Source: CBDBCU01 sp965243185
GTDB taxonomy: Bacteria > Chloroflexota > Dehalococcoidia > Lucifugimonadales > UBA3495
NCBI GenBank assembly: GCA_965243185.1
Contig: OZ251531.1
Location: 2,046,001-2,110,000, forward strand
Direction: 5' to 3'
Length of the DNA: 64,000 nucleotides
Part shown: positions 8,910 through 17,807 of the stretch, piece by piece
Numbering within the stretch: the first letter of the stretch is position 1
Layout of the letters: the number at the start of each line of letters is the position of its first letter
Notes under the pieces: generated by a model
What the model was told of the DNA's origin: nothing
Seen by the model: the letters and a program-made list of their open reading frames with translations, nothing else
The model's database searches: none
Position numbers and translations under genes: made by a program

Positions 8910-11147
8910 TTACCCCGCCATCGCCCACGCCAAACCCTCCCGCCAGGGCGCGGCTATTTCCGACATTGGCAAATCCAGATAGTCGCCCAAGCGAAAACGG
9001 CCGCCGCCGGTTTGCCCCAACTCCATTAGCGGCACATCGTACTCCACCGCTTGGCGGCGCAGCTGCGGCCCCCGTTCCGAGGGTAGAGCTACGATGATGC
9101 GGGACTGCTTTTCGCCGAACAGGGCGGCGTCCCAGCGCGGGGGCAACTGAGCCAGAGCCGGCCCGCCCTGAAAGCCAACGCCGCCGAGGATAGCGCTTTC
9201 CGCCAAAGCCACCGCCAACCCGCCATCCGAACAGTCGTGGGCCGCGCGGACTAATCCCTCCCGGACGAGCCGCCGGCAGAGCTGCTGAACCCGCCGCTCC
9301 AAATCCAGGTCAATGACCGGCCGGCCGCCGGTAATCCCCCGCAACGTCTCCAAATACTCGCTGCCGGCCAAATCCGCCATCCGCGTCCACAAGAAATCCA
9401 TACCGAGGAGGAAAACCGACAGCCCTTCCTCGGGAAAGGCGGCCGTAGTATGGCGGGCGGCGTTTTCCAGCAGCCCCAAGCCGCCGATAATGGGCGTGGG
9501 GAGAATGGCGGCGGCGTTTCCGGAGCCGTCGTCGGCCGCTTCGTTATACAGGCTCACATTGCCGCTGACCACCGGCACCCCCAGTTCCCGGCAAGCCAGG
9601 GCAATGCCCCGGATACACCATTCTAATTGGAAATAGGCTTCCAGCCGTTCCGGGTTGCCAAAGTTCAGGCAGTCGGTTAATGCCAACGGTTCCGCCCCGA
9701 CACAGGAAAGGTTGCGGCAGACTTCCGCCACCGCAATTTGCCCGCCCCGGTGGGGATGCAGGCGGCAGTAGCGGGCGTTGCCGTCAATGCACAGGGCAAT
9801 GGCTTTGTTGGTGCCTTTAATCCGCAGCACGGCCGCATCGCTGCCCGGCCCTACCACCGTGTTGGTCTGTACCTGATAGTCGTAGCGGCGATAGACGCTT
9901 TCCTTGCTGGCAATGTTGGGCGTGACCAGCAGGTCGGTCAGGATTTGCGCCGGGCTTTCCTCGGGCAGGGGAATATCGGTCAAAGCCAGCCGCCGCCATT
10001 GGGGGAATTGGGGATTGCGCCGCCCCATATAGCGGTATTGCGGCGCTTCGGTCAAGGGCTTGATGGGCAGTTGGGCGATGGTCTGGTCGCCGTCCCGGAT
10101 ATGGGCTTGGGGTTCCGGGAGGACTTCCCCGATTTGCCGGCAGGGAATATCCCACTTCTCAAAAACCCGGCTGACCCGTTCCACTTCCTCCGGCGGCGTT
10201 ACCAGCAGCATCCGCTCCTGAGATTCCGACAGCAGCGTTTCGTAAGGGGACATATCCGGCTCCCGCCGGTGTACCTGGGACAAATCCAGAGATATGCCCC
10301 GGCCGCCACGATAGGCTGATTCAATGGCGGCGCTGGTCAAGCCGGCCGCCCCCAAATCCTGGATACCGCTGACGCCGCCGGTAGCCAACGCTTCCAGACA
10401 CGCCTCAATCAGGATTTTCTCCAGAAAGGGATTGCCTACCTGCACCGTGGGGCGCAATTCCTGCTCCGGCTCCAGGGTGCGCGAAGCCAGCCCGGAGGCC
10501 CCGTGAATGCCATCCCGCCCGGTATCCGCGCCGACCAGCAGCAGGACGCTGCCGGCCGTGTCTGCCGCCGCCGAGGCCAGTTGGTTAATGGGGACGATGC
10601 CCACGCACATTGCGTTGACCAGTGGATTTTGGGAATAGGATTGGTCGAAGTAGATTTCCCCGCCTACATCCGGCACGCCGATGCAGTTGCCGTACCAGGA
10701 AATGCCCTCGACTACGCCCTGAAACAGATAGCGGTTGCGCGCCGCGTCCGGCGGTCCGAACCGCAGGGAATTGAGCAGGGCAATGGGCCGCGCCCCCATG
10801 GCCAAGATGTCCCGCACAATGCCGCCGACGCCGGTGGCCGCCCCTTGCCGCGGCTCCACCGCCGAGGGATGGTTATGGGATTCGACCTTGAACACCACGG
10901 CCAGCCCGTCGCCAATATCCACGGCCCCGGCGTTTTCGGCGCCGGATTGGGACAGCGTGCGGCGGGAACTGCCGGGCAACAGTTTCAGCAGCGGCTTGGA
11001 ATGTTTGTAGCCGCAATGCTCGCTCCACAGCGCGCCGAACATCCCCAATTCGACCGGATTCGGCTCCCGGCCCAGCCGTTCGACGATCAAGTCATACTCG
11101 GCCGCGCTGAGGGCGATTTCATCGAGAACGGCTTGCTCCACCGGCAT
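8910..11147 (-). CDS. purL: phosphoribosylformylglycinamidine synthase subunit PurL
   Basis: A 745-residue small-type PurL, the synthetase subunit that converts FGAR to FGAM with ATP and ammonia in purine synthesis. Visible features are the N-terminal MFGALWSEHCGYKHSK, the nucleotide-binding HNHPSAVEPRQGAATGVGG, two AIRS-like halves, DCLNFGNPE, and the C-terminal AHDCSDGGLAVALAE. This form needs PurQ and PurS partners, neither of which is nearby. Its ATG at 11147 lies 2 bases after the stop of the Phd-like gene, so purL appears to be read from the same minus-strand transcript as the toxin-antitoxin pair and argC. Confidence 0.96.
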   Translation of the reverse strand: MPVEQAVLDEIALSAAEYDLIVERLGREPNPVELGMFGALWSEHCGYKHSKPLLKLLPGSSRRTLSQSGAENAGAVDIGDGLAVVFKVESHNHPSAVEPRQGAATGVGGIVRDILAMGARPIALLNSLRFGPPDAARNRYLFQGVVEGISWYGNCIGVPDVGGEIYFDQSYSQNPLVNAMCVGIVPINQLASAAADTAGSVLLLVGADTGRDGIHGASGLASRTLEPEQELRPTVQVGNPFLEKILIEACLEALATGGVSGIQDLGAAGLTSAAIESAYRGGRGISLDLSQVHRREPDMSPYETLLSESQERMLLVTPPEEVERVSRVFEKWDIPCRQIGEVLPEPQAHIRDGDQTIAQLPIKPLTEAPQYRYMGRRNPQFPQWRRLALTDIPLPEESPAQILTDLLVTPNIASKESVYRRYDYQVQTNTVVGPGSDAAVLRIKGTNKAIALCIDGNARYCRLHPHRGGQIAVAEVCRNLSCVGAEPLALTDCLNFGNPERLEAYFQLEWCIRGIALACRELGVPVVSGNVSLYNEAADDGSGNAAAILPTPIIGGLGLLENAARHTTAAFPEEGLSVFLLGMDFLWTRMADLAGSEYLETLRGITGGRPVIDLDLERRVQQLCRRLVREGLVRAAHDCSDGGLAVALAESAILGGVGFQGGPALAQLPPRWDAALFGEKQSRIIVALPSERGPQLRRQAVEYDVPLMELGQTGGGRFRLGDYLDLPMSEIAAPWREGLAWAMAG

Positions 11148-11149
11148 AA

Positions 11150-11482
11150 CTAATCACCGCCTTTTGCCGCCGGGACGGCATCCTGCCGGTAGTTAGCCAG
11201 ACACTCGGCGCACAGTTCCCGCTCCGGCAGGTAAGCCCAAGGCTTACCCGCCGGGTTTTCCGAGCCTTTGTAGGAAACTTTCGGCAGTCCGGCTTGTCCT
11301 TGGTACTCCGCCCACAATTCATCCTGAGATTTGCGCGGCGGCGGCGTGTAATCCGGGCAGGGAGTCAAGCGCAACCAGGGCTGGCCGTCGCGCATAATGA
11401 CGACTTCCTCGCCCTGATGAGCCTTATCGCCCAAGTCGAGGATACGATAGGATTGGGCGCGGGATACATCCACTTTTTCCAT
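11150..11482 (-). CDS. Phd/YefM-like antitoxin candidate
   Basis: A 110-residue protein starting at ATG 11482, which has GGAGG 8 bases upstream. ATG 11506 and 11497 are in frame but would bury this site. The N-terminal half (YRILDLGDKAHQGEEVVIMRDGQPWLRLTP) matches the Phd-fold pattern of an alpha helix followed by the EEVVI-RDG-P strand. The C-terminal half is longer than usual and holds a CAECL pair. It follows the PIN-domain gene on the same strand by 42 bases. The antitoxin call rests on the weak Phd pattern and on the neighbour. The gene order, toxin first, is reversed relative to most PIN systems. Confidence 0.6.
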   Translation of the reverse strand: MEKVDVSRAQSYRILDLGDKAHQGEEVVIMRDGQPWLRLTPCPDYTPPPRKSQDELWAEYQGQAGLPKVSYKGSENPAGKPWAYLPERELCAECLANYRQDAVPAAKGGD

Positions 11483-11524
11483 TAAAATAGCCTCCATGGT
11501 TTGCATCGGAGCGTAGCCCGCCAG

Positions 11525-11917
11525 TCATCGTCGCGCATTCAGAGTAAGCACGCTGTGACGGAGCAACTCGGCGTCGGAGGTAATCAGAACGAGATCCTCC
11601 GACAAGGCTTGCGCTACCAGCATTCGATCGAAAGGGTCTTTGTGTTCCAGCAACAACCTCCCGGCTTGTTCGGCGTGAAAGGCGGTCAAATCCAGCGTAA
11701 CGAATTTCCTACGGGCTACTTCCGATTCCAAGTTGTCCGGGACTTCCTGCTCCAGGCGGCCTATACTGGACAAATAGGAAATTTCATAGATGGAAACGGG
11801 GCTTATGAAAACCCGGTTGACCGCGTCATCGATAACGCTGCGAGCGATGGGACCAAGCCGGGGCGATTTCCAAAACAGCCACAGCAGGGCGTTGGTGTCC
11901 AGCAAATAGCGCGCCAT
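11525..11917 (-). CDS. PIN-domain ribonuclease toxin (VapC-like)
   Basis: A 130-residue PIN protein starting at ATG 11917 with GGGAGGG just upstream. Acidic residues of the PIN active site are visible: MARYLLDTNALLWLFW (first Asp), SIYEISYLSS (Glu), KDPFDRMLVAQA (Asp) and LITSDAEL (Asp). PIN toxins cleave tRNA or rRNA and are held inactive by a cognate antitoxin. The downstream 110-residue Phd-like protein is the likely partner. The family pattern FDRMLVAQALSEDLVLITSD is typical of the PIN group paired with Phd-type antitoxins. It sits between argC and purL. Confidence 0.88.
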   Translation of the reverse strand: MARYLLDTNALLWLFWKSPRLGPIARSVIDDAVNRVFISPVSIYEISYLSSIGRLEQEVPDNLESEVARRKFVTLDLTAFHAEQAGRLLLEHKDPFDRMLVAQALSEDLVLITSDAELLRHSVLTLNARR

Positions 11918-11964
11918 TTCCCTCCCGCTCTCTCCGCAGTTTAGTCCTTTTCCCGTAGCATTGG

Positions 11965-12921
11965 CTACCCCGGCAAGCCGGCCCCCTCCGGCAAGTTCAG
12001 CATCAGGTTCAGGTTCTGGATGGCGGCGCCGCAGGCCCCTTTGCCCAGGTTGTCCAGCAGGGCGACCAGTAGCAGATGTCCCGACGGGTGCGGGGCGATG
12101 TGCAGCTGGATTTGGTTGCCGTCGTTGCAGCATTCCGGGTCGAAGCTGCGTTCATCGTGGCGGCCCGGTTCCGGCAAGGGGGCTACGGTTACAAAGGGTT
12201 CATCCCGGTAGCGTTCCATTAAAACTTCCCACGCCTTGCCGCCGTCCGTCCCCGGTTTCAGCAGGGCGGCGTGGAGCGGTACCTGCACCCGCATACCACA
12301 GCGGAAAGGGCCGACCGCCGGGATGAATTGGGGTTCGACGGTTAAGCCGGCATAGCGTATCATTTCCGGGATATGCTTGTGCCGTTGGTACAAGCCATAG
12401 GGCGCGGCATAAGGCAAAGTAGCCAGTTGATTGTCCGGATTTTCCCACTTTTCAATCAGCGTATTGCCGCCGCCGGAGTAGCCGGAAAGGGCGTGAATGG
12501 TCAAGGGAACGTCAGCCGCCAGGAGTCCGGCGTCAACCAGCGGCCGGGTCAGCAGGATGAACCCGGTGGGATAGCAGCCGGGATTGGCGACGTACTTAGC
12601 GTTGGCGATGGCATTCCGCTGTTGCGGCGTAAGTTCGGGCAAGCCGTATTCCCAACCGGCGGCGACCCGGTGGGCGGTGCTGGCGTCAATCAGCCGGGTG
12701 GGGGCGTTTTTAACCCAGTCGGCCGCTTCGATGGCGGCATCATCCGGCAGGCAAAGGATGGCGGCATCGGATTCCAGCAGCCGGGCTTGCCGTTCCTCCG
12801 GGTTGCGGCGCAGTTCCGGGGGCAAAGTCAGCAGCACCACATCCTCCCGGCCGGCCATCCACTGGTGAATCCGCAGGCCGGTGGTGCCGATATGTCCGTC
12901 GATGAAAACTTTGGGGCGCAT
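11965..12921 (-). CDS. argC: N-acetyl-gamma-glutamyl-phosphate reductase, type 2
   Basis: A 318-residue protein of the shorter type-2 ArgC family. It carries the nucleotide-binding start KVFIDGHIGTTGLRIHQW, the active-site VANPGCYPTG (cysteine 116), and HALSGYSGGGNTLIEKWENP, with a late HKHIPEM histidine motif. It catalyses NADPH-dependent reduction of N-acetylglutamyl phosphate in arginine synthesis. No other arg gene is adjacent. It is the first gene of a minus-strand series followed by the PIN/Phd pair and purL. Confidence 0.93.
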   Translation of the reverse strand: MRPKVFIDGHIGTTGLRIHQWMAGREDVVLLTLPPELRRNPEERQARLLESDAAILCLPDDAAIEAADWVKNAPTRLIDASTAHRVAAGWEYGLPELTPQQRNAIANAKYVANPGCYPTGFILLTRPLVDAGLLAADVPLTIHALSGYSGGGNTLIEKWENPDNQLATLPYAAPYGLYQRHKHIPEMIRYAGLTVEPQFIPAVGPFRCGMRVQVPLHAALLKPGTDGGKAWEVLMERYRDEPFVTVAPLPEPGRHDERSFDPECCNDGNQIQLHIAPHPSGHLLLVALLDNLGKGACGAAIQNLNLMLNLPEGAGLPG

Positions 12922-13214
12922 AATTATTCCGGCAGCAGTTATTTTATTGGGCTAGTCTAACCGGTATGGGGCGGCGGCGCAACCGGCCGCGTTGGCCAGT
13001 ATGGTCTTTAATGGGGGAATTATATACCGGCCGCGGTCTGGTACCGATACAAAAGGGCGTTCGATGGGGTAACTTTCATTATATAGCAGGAATGTTGAGG
13101 GTGAAGCGGGGGGAGTTCCGGATTTCCATTGGCGATGGGGTTGGCGGCACTGTTTCAGAAAGTGTTGATAAGGAGCGGATTGTAAAAAAGCTAAACTACC
13201 GTAGAATGGATTAA
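12922..13214. other. non-coding stretch upstream of argC
   Basis: No supported gene. A short open frame at 12966-13214 has no recognisable motif and a composition unlike its neighbours. Several A/T-rich spots (near 13018 and 13078) could be promoter elements, but I see no paired -35/-10 that I would call. Confidence 0.4.
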
Positions 13215-13667
13215 ACCCAAATCAGTTCTCCGGATGGTTCAGCCGATGCTTATCTTAAAACTAGCCAAGTACGGGTCCCGACCCAGCCTGTCCCGCCGGA
13301 GCGATGTTCCGGTTGTGGCGGTCAAACTTGGCAGAAAGGGGGCGGGCGGCGGCAGGGCGCTTTGACCGATGTGCGGATGAAATCCGTCCGAACCCAACGC
13401 TATCGGGGCGTCGACTGCGCTAAAACCATCACAGCCCGGACGCCGGGAGTAGGCCGGGGCCGGCGCAGCCAACCCTTTACCGCCCTGCCGGGGATGTGGT
13501 ATGCCTTGGGCTTGAGCCGCCGGGGTATTGAGGTAATGGCGGGTCTGCTGGGCTATTCGGTGGCCCACGTCACCAGTTGGCGGGAGGCGCAGCGGTTGGG
13601 ACGGGCGGTGCGGCGGTGCTTGCCGGCGGTGCAGGTGCGGATTAAGAGAACCCGGAGTACCCAATAG
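13215..13667 (+). pseudogene. transposase relic (zinc ribbon plus HTH fragment)
   Basis: The open frame from 13215 to the stop at 13667 has no good start codon. It contains a single zinc knuckle, CSGCGGQTWQKG, a later DCAKT, and then the helix-turn-helix-like stretch WYALGLSRRGIEVMAGLLGY followed by SVAHVTSWREAQRLG. This order is typical of the N-terminal DNA-binding region of several IS transposases, but no catalytic domain follows. It lies in a gene-poor kilobase. I treat it as an insertion-sequence remnant. The family cannot be named from this fragment. Confidence 0.45.
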
Positions 13668-13868
13668 CGCTAATTGGTTGAAGGGAAGGTTCGGACGGAT
13701 TAAACCCCGCTATCGGTTGACCTGGGGGCTGAAAAGTGCCGCCGGGGCGGCTGACTTTAGGGCGGTGTTGGGCGGGGTTCTGAAATAGACCGGCGAATGT
13801 TGATGTACCAACCCGGCATTTGGCAAACCCCCAACAGTTTCGGAAACAGCGCCCCCGGCCGCCCGGTC

Positions 13869-13897
13869 TTGCCCCGGCTGATTTTCCGCATTATAAT
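13869..13897 (+). promoter_or_regulatory. ilvD promoter
   Basis: TTGCCC (13869-13874), a 17-base spacer and a perfect TATAAT (13892-13897). Transcription would begin near 13904, giving a leader of about 35 bases with AGGAGG at 13922-13927. Confidence 0.7.
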
Positions 13898-13938
13898 GGC
13901 GGCCACTGGAAAGCAGGATTAGCAGGAGGCTGGCCGCC

Positions 13939-15645
13939 GTGACGATTACCGCTATTGACCGGGATGCCGCTACTTTGGCCCGGATGAAACACCGCAGCAA
14001 GGATGTTACGCAGGGGGCGGAGCGCGCTCCGGCCCGGGCGATGCTGCGGGCGATGGGGCTGACCGATGATGATCTGGATAAGCCCTTTGTCGCCATTGCC
14101 AACTTGGCCAGCGATGTAACCCCTTGCAATGTCCACCTGTCCCGTTTTGCCGCCGCCGCCAAAGCCGGTATCCAGGACGCCGACGGGACGCCCTTCGAGT
14201 TCGGCACCATCACCATCAGCGATGGGATTTCGATGGGCACCGAAGGGATGAAAGCCTCTTTGGTCAGCCGGGAAGTTATCGCCGATTCCATTGAGGTGGT
14301 AACTTTCGGGGAGCGGATGGACGGGCTGATTACCATTGCCGGTTGCGACAAGAATATGCCCGGCTGTATGATGGCGATTGCCCGGCTTAATGTGCCGTCC
14401 CTATTCATCTATGGCGGTTCTATTTTGCCGGGGCAGTTTCAGGGGCGGGATGTGAACATTCAGGATGTGTTCGAGGCGGTGGGGGCTTACGGCAAGGGGA
14501 GCATCAGCCGGGAGGAATTGACGGCTTTGGAGTGCGTGGCTTGCCCCGGGGAAGGTTCCTGCGCCGGCCTTTTCACCGCCAACACGATGTCCACCGCCAT
14601 TGAGGTGCTGGGCTTGTCCCTGCCCGGCGACGCCTCTTTGCCCGCTGTCGATCCCAACAAAGTGGAGGAGGCGCGCCAAGCCGGCCGGGCGATCCTGCGG
14701 CTACTGGAGGAGGATATTCGTCCCCGGGATTTGCTGACGCGGCGGGCTTTTGAGAATGCGATTACCGTGGTGCTGGCTTTGGGCGGCTCCACTAATGCCG
14801 TGCTGCATTTGATGGCGATTGCTTACGAGGCCGGCGTTGACCTGACCCTGGATGATTTTGACCGCATCAGCCGCAGCACTCCTTATATTGCCGATATGAA
14901 ACCCGGCGGCCGCTATGTGATGGCGGACTTGCACCGCTACGGGGGGATGGCTTTGCCGCTGCAACGGCTGCTGCGGGCCGGCTTGCTGGAGGGCAGCACT
15001 ATGACGGTTACCGGCAAGACACTGGCGGAAAATGTGGCGGCAATGCCGGTTATTGACGACCAGCCCATTATCGGACAGCCGGAAAACCCGCGCAGCGCCA
15101 CCGGCGGCTTGGCTATCCTGCGCGGCAATTTGGCCCCGGATGGCGCGGTTATCAAAGTAGCCGGCCATCAGGAAAAGGTCTATCAAGGGCCGGCGCGGGT
15201 TTTCGACCAGGAGGAACCGGCTTTCAATGCCATTCAGGAGGGCGCGATAAATCCGGGGGATATTGTGATTATCCGCTACGAAGGCCCCAAGGGCGGGCCG
15301 GGAATGCGGGAAATGCTGGCGGTGACCGGCGCCCTGATCGGCCAGGGCTTGGGCGATTCCGTGGCGCTGATTACCGACGGCCGCTTTTCCGGGGCGTCGC
15401 ACGGGCCGATGGTGGGTCATGTGGCTCCGGAGGCGGCGGTGGGCGGCCCCATCGGACTGCTGCAAGAGGGGGACATCGTTACGCTGGACATTCCCAACCG
15501 AGGCTTGAATGCGCGGTTGACTGAGGAACAGCTGACCGACCGCCGCGCCGCTTGGCAGCCACTGCCGCCGAAATATACCAGCGGCGTACTGGCAAAGTAC
15601 GCCAAACTGGTAACTTCCGCCGCTGAGGGAGCGGTTACCCGGTAG
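13939..15645 (+). CDS. ilvD: dihydroxy-acid dehydratase
   Basis: A 568-residue IlvD/Edd-family protein. It dehydrates 2,3-dihydroxy-isovalerate and the methylvalerate homologue in valine and isoleucine synthesis, using an Fe-S cluster. The cluster and signature cysteines are visible in SDVTPCNVH, CDKNMPGCMMA and CVACPGEGSCAGLFTANTM, and the C-terminal TDGRFSGASHGPMVGHVAPEA is the second family signature. The GTG at 13939 has AGGAGG 11 bases upstream. It stands behind its own strong promoter with no other ilv or leu gene nearby. A possible run-through unit continues into the RDD protein 22 bases downstream. Confidence 0.96.
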   Translation: MTITAIDRDAATLARMKHRSKDVTQGAERAPARAMLRAMGLTDDDLDKPFVAIANLASDVTPCNVHLSRFAAAAKAGIQDADGTPFEFGTITISDGISMGTEGMKASLVSREVIADSIEVVTFGERMDGLITIAGCDKNMPGCMMAIARLNVPSLFIYGGSILPGQFQGRDVNIQDVFEAVGAYGKGSISREELTALECVACPGEGSCAGLFTANTMSTAIEVLGLSLPGDASLPAVDPNKVEEARQAGRAILRLLEEDIRPRDLLTRRAFENAITVVLALGGSTNAVLHLMAIAYEAGVDLTLDDFDRISRSTPYIADMKPGGRYVMADLHRYGGMALPLQRLLRAGLLEGSTMTVTGKTLAENVAAMPVIDDQPIIGQPENPRSATGGLAILRGNLAPDGAVIKVAGHQEKVYQGPARVFDQEEPAFNAIQEGAINPGDIVIIRYEGPKGGPGMREMLAVTGALIGQGLGDSVALITDGRFSGASHGPMVGHVAPEAAVGGPIGLLQEGDIVTLDIPNRGLNARLTEEQLTDRRAAWQPLPPKYTSGVLAKYAKLVTSAAEGAVTR

Positions 15646-15667
15646 GAACTTCCGACCCGGAGCGACA

Positions 15668-16324
15668 ATGAACTGCCCGGCTTGCCAGACGCCCTATAAC
15701 CCCGGCAATCGCTTTTGCGGCCGCTGCGGCGCGGATTTGTCGGCGGCGGCGGCTGAGCCGGCGGCGGCTCCGGAAACCCCGGCGGCACCTTTTCATCCTT
15801 ACGCCGCCCCGGACGCCGGCTCGTCTTACCCCTTTGCCGCCGCCCGTCCCGGCGGGTTGCGGCGGCCGGCTCTCCTATACACCGTTTTACGGTCTCTTGC
15901 CTACATCATTGACGCCTTGATTATCCCCGTGCCGCTTGTGCTGATCTGGATATTGTTGGGGCTGCCGTTGCCGGCCGGGACGGACGAGTTGTTTGATCCC
16001 CCGCCGGGGTTCCAGTGGCTGCAACTGCTGAATTTTTCCTTGGCTCTGGTTTATGAGACCGCCCTTATCACCTTGTACGCCGCCACCGTGGGCAAGCGTC
16101 TTGTCGGGATGTATGTAGTGCGTACTGACGGCTCCCGGGTTGGCTGGGGCCGGGCCTTGGCCCGCCACTTGCTGAAGGTCTTGCTTGCCAACTTTGCTAT
16201 CATTACCCTGGGTTTAGTCTTTCTGGCAATAATCATGATGATAGCCTTGCGGCAAGACAAGCGCGGCCTGCACGACCTGATTTGCGATACCGTGGTTCTG
16301 CGGCGGGACCGGCGGGCGGGCTGA
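15668..16324 (+). CDS. zinc-ribbon RDD-family membrane protein
   Basis: A 218-residue protein. The N-terminus is a short zinc ribbon (MNCPACQ at residues 1-7, FCGRCG at 16-21), followed by a Pro/Ala-rich linker. An RDD domain then covers residues 62-210, with LRSLAYIIDALIIPVPLVL, a second helix around LLNFSLALVYETALI, the family GKRLVGMYVVRTDG, and LRQDKRGLHDLICDTVVL at the end. RDD proteins are polytopic and some act in Na+/H+ exchange or glucan transport, but the role here is unknown. It is followed almost directly by the RibD-like reductase. Confidence 0.85.
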   Translation: MNCPACQTPYNPGNRFCGRCGADLSAAAAEPAAAPETPAAPFHPYAAPDAGSSYPFAAARPGGLRRPALLYTVLRSLAYIIDALIIPVPLVLIWILLGLPLPAGTDELFDPPPGFQWLQLLNFSLALVYETALITLYAATVGKRLVGMYVVRTDGSRVGWGRALARHLLKVLLANFAIITLGLVFLAIIMMIALRQDKRGLHDLICDTVVLRRDRRAG

Positions 16325-16329
16325 CCGTG

Positions 16330-16878
16330 ATGCCTGAAGTAATCCTCTACATCGCCGCTAGTGTGGATGGCTACATTGCCCGTCCCGACGGCTCCGTGGA
16401 TTGGCTGCCGCCGTCCCCGGAAACCGGGGGCAGCCCGGCCGAGGATTACGGCTATGCCGAGTTCATTGCCGGCGTGGGCGTGGTGCTGATGGGCCGCGTT
16501 ACCTACGAGCAGATACTATCCTTTGGCGGGGATTATCCCTATCCCGGTACTGCGGGCTATGTCTTTTCCCGCAGCCGGGCCGGGGAACGGGATGAACACG
16601 CCCAGTTTGTGGACGGCGCGGATATTCCCGGCCTGGTGGCGCAGTTGAAAGCGTCCCAGGACAAAAATATCTGGCTGGTCGGCGGCGGGCAACTGGTGCA
16701 GGAGTTTCTGCGGCAGGATTTGATTGACCGTATTGAACTGTTTATCCTGCCGGTCGTCCTGGGCGCCGGCATTCCCCTTTTCCCGCCGGATACGCCGCAG
16801 CGGGGTTTGACCTTGACCGGTTGCCGGGCTTACCCGGCCGGTATAGCGCAACTGTCCTACCGGGCCAGCCGCGACTAG
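16330..16878 (+). CDS. RibD C-terminal domain / dihydrofolate-reductase-like protein
   Basis: A 182-residue stand-alone protein of the RibD-C/DHFR-like group. The opening MPEVILYIAASVDGYIARPDG, then VVLMGRVTYEQI, NIWLVGGGQLVQEFL and DRIELFILPVVLGAGIPLFP are the standard signatures of YwjB/YyaP-type reductases, which bind NAD(P)H but mostly lack a proven substrate. The ATG at 16330 begins 5 bases after the RDD stop, so coupled translation is likely. Real folate or riboflavin function cannot be decided from sequence. Confidence 0.85.
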   Translation: MPEVILYIAASVDGYIARPDGSVDWLPPSPETGGSPAEDYGYAEFIAGVGVVLMGRVTYEQILSFGGDYPYPGTAGYVFSRSRAGERDEHAQFVDGADIPGLVAQLKASQDKNIWLVGGGQLVQEFLRQDLIDRIELFILPVVLGAGIPLFPPDTPQRGLTLTGCRAYPAGIAQLSYRASRD

Positions 16879-16888
16879 CGAGGAAATT

Positions 16889-17545
16889 ATGGAGGCCCTG
16901 CGCCAGGTACTGCTCATCCTGCACATCGCGGCCGGTTCCATAGCCCTGTTGACGGCGGTATTGGCTCTGGTTACGGCCAAGGGCGGGACTAATCACATCC
17001 GCGCTGGCCGGGTGTACGCTCTGGCCATGACTGGCGTTTTCCTTACTGCCCTGCCGCTGGCGGCCTTGGGCGCGGATACATTTCTGCTGTTCATTGCGGT
17101 GTTCAGCTTTTATATGGTCTTTGCCGGCTGGCGTTTCGCCCGCAATCGGCGGGGGCGGCCGCAGCCGGTGGACTGGCTGGCGGTGATGGCAATGAGCCTG
17201 ACCGGCTTGGGAATGGCCGGCTATGCGGTCATCCTGGCGGCCGCTGGCAATTCCCAATGGATAACGATGACCTTGTTCGGGTTTATTGCCTTGGGGTTGG
17301 CTACGGTGGATGGCTTGTTTTACCGGCGGCAACGGCCGCCCGGGCCCCGGCGCATTGCCCGGCACTTGACGAATATGCTGGCGGGTACTATTGCTACTAT
17401 AACCGCCGTACTGGTGGTGAATGTGCAATTGGCGGCCGCGCCCTGGCTGCCCTGGATATTGCCGACTATCGTTATTACGCCGCTGATTGTCTGGTGGAAT
17501 CGGCGGGTGCTGCGCCGACGCTCCGTCCAGGACATACCCCATTAA
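16889..17545 (+). CDS. polytopic membrane protein (DUF2306-like)
   Basis: A 218-residue hydrophobic protein with about six or seven transmembrane helices. The first is LILHIAAGSIALLTAVLALV with a conserved-looking H-x-x-AG motif, followed by NHIRAGRVYALAMTGVF. The pattern of a His near the first helix and an H-R-x-GR-Y motif resembles DUF2306-type proteins. No catalytic role is known. It begins 10 bases after the RibD-like gene and may be the last member of the ilvD-RDD-RibD run. Confidence 0.7.
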   Translation: MEALRQVLLILHIAAGSIALLTAVLALVTAKGGTNHIRAGRVYALAMTGVFLTALPLAALGADTFLLFIAVFSFYMVFAGWRFARNRRGRPQPVDWLAVMAMSLTGLGMAGYAVILAAAGNSQWITMTLFGFIALGLATVDGLFYRRQRPPGPRRIARHLTNMLAGTIATITAVLVVNVQLAAAPWLPWILPTIVITPLIVWWNRRVLRRRSVQDIPH

Positions 17546-17807
17546 AGGGTGCAATCCTACCGAACTATGTAATTTCTACCCCGGTAGGTAATGCTCACTT
17601 CGGTAGGTCGCTCCGAGCGTAGCCGAGGAAATCGCGAAGCCGCATCAGCAGTCAAGCCCCGGCGTCGAAAACCGGTGTCAATCCCTAAACCCTTGCCATC
17701 GGGTTTATAATTATTCTGGCAGGGCAGCCACCCGGCGGCCCGGTCGCCGCTATAATGATACTGATACCGACATTCCCCCGCCGGCGGAATGTCCCAAGGG
17801 AGATATG

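Noticed and set aside
12966..13214. An 82-residue plus-strand frame
   Set aside because: No ribosome site, no recognisable domain and a composition unlike neighbouring genes.
17546..17804. A small RNA or riboswitch before the malic enzyme gene
   Set aside because: Repeated CGGTAGGT and some inverted sequence are present, but I could not fold a convincing conserved structure by eye.
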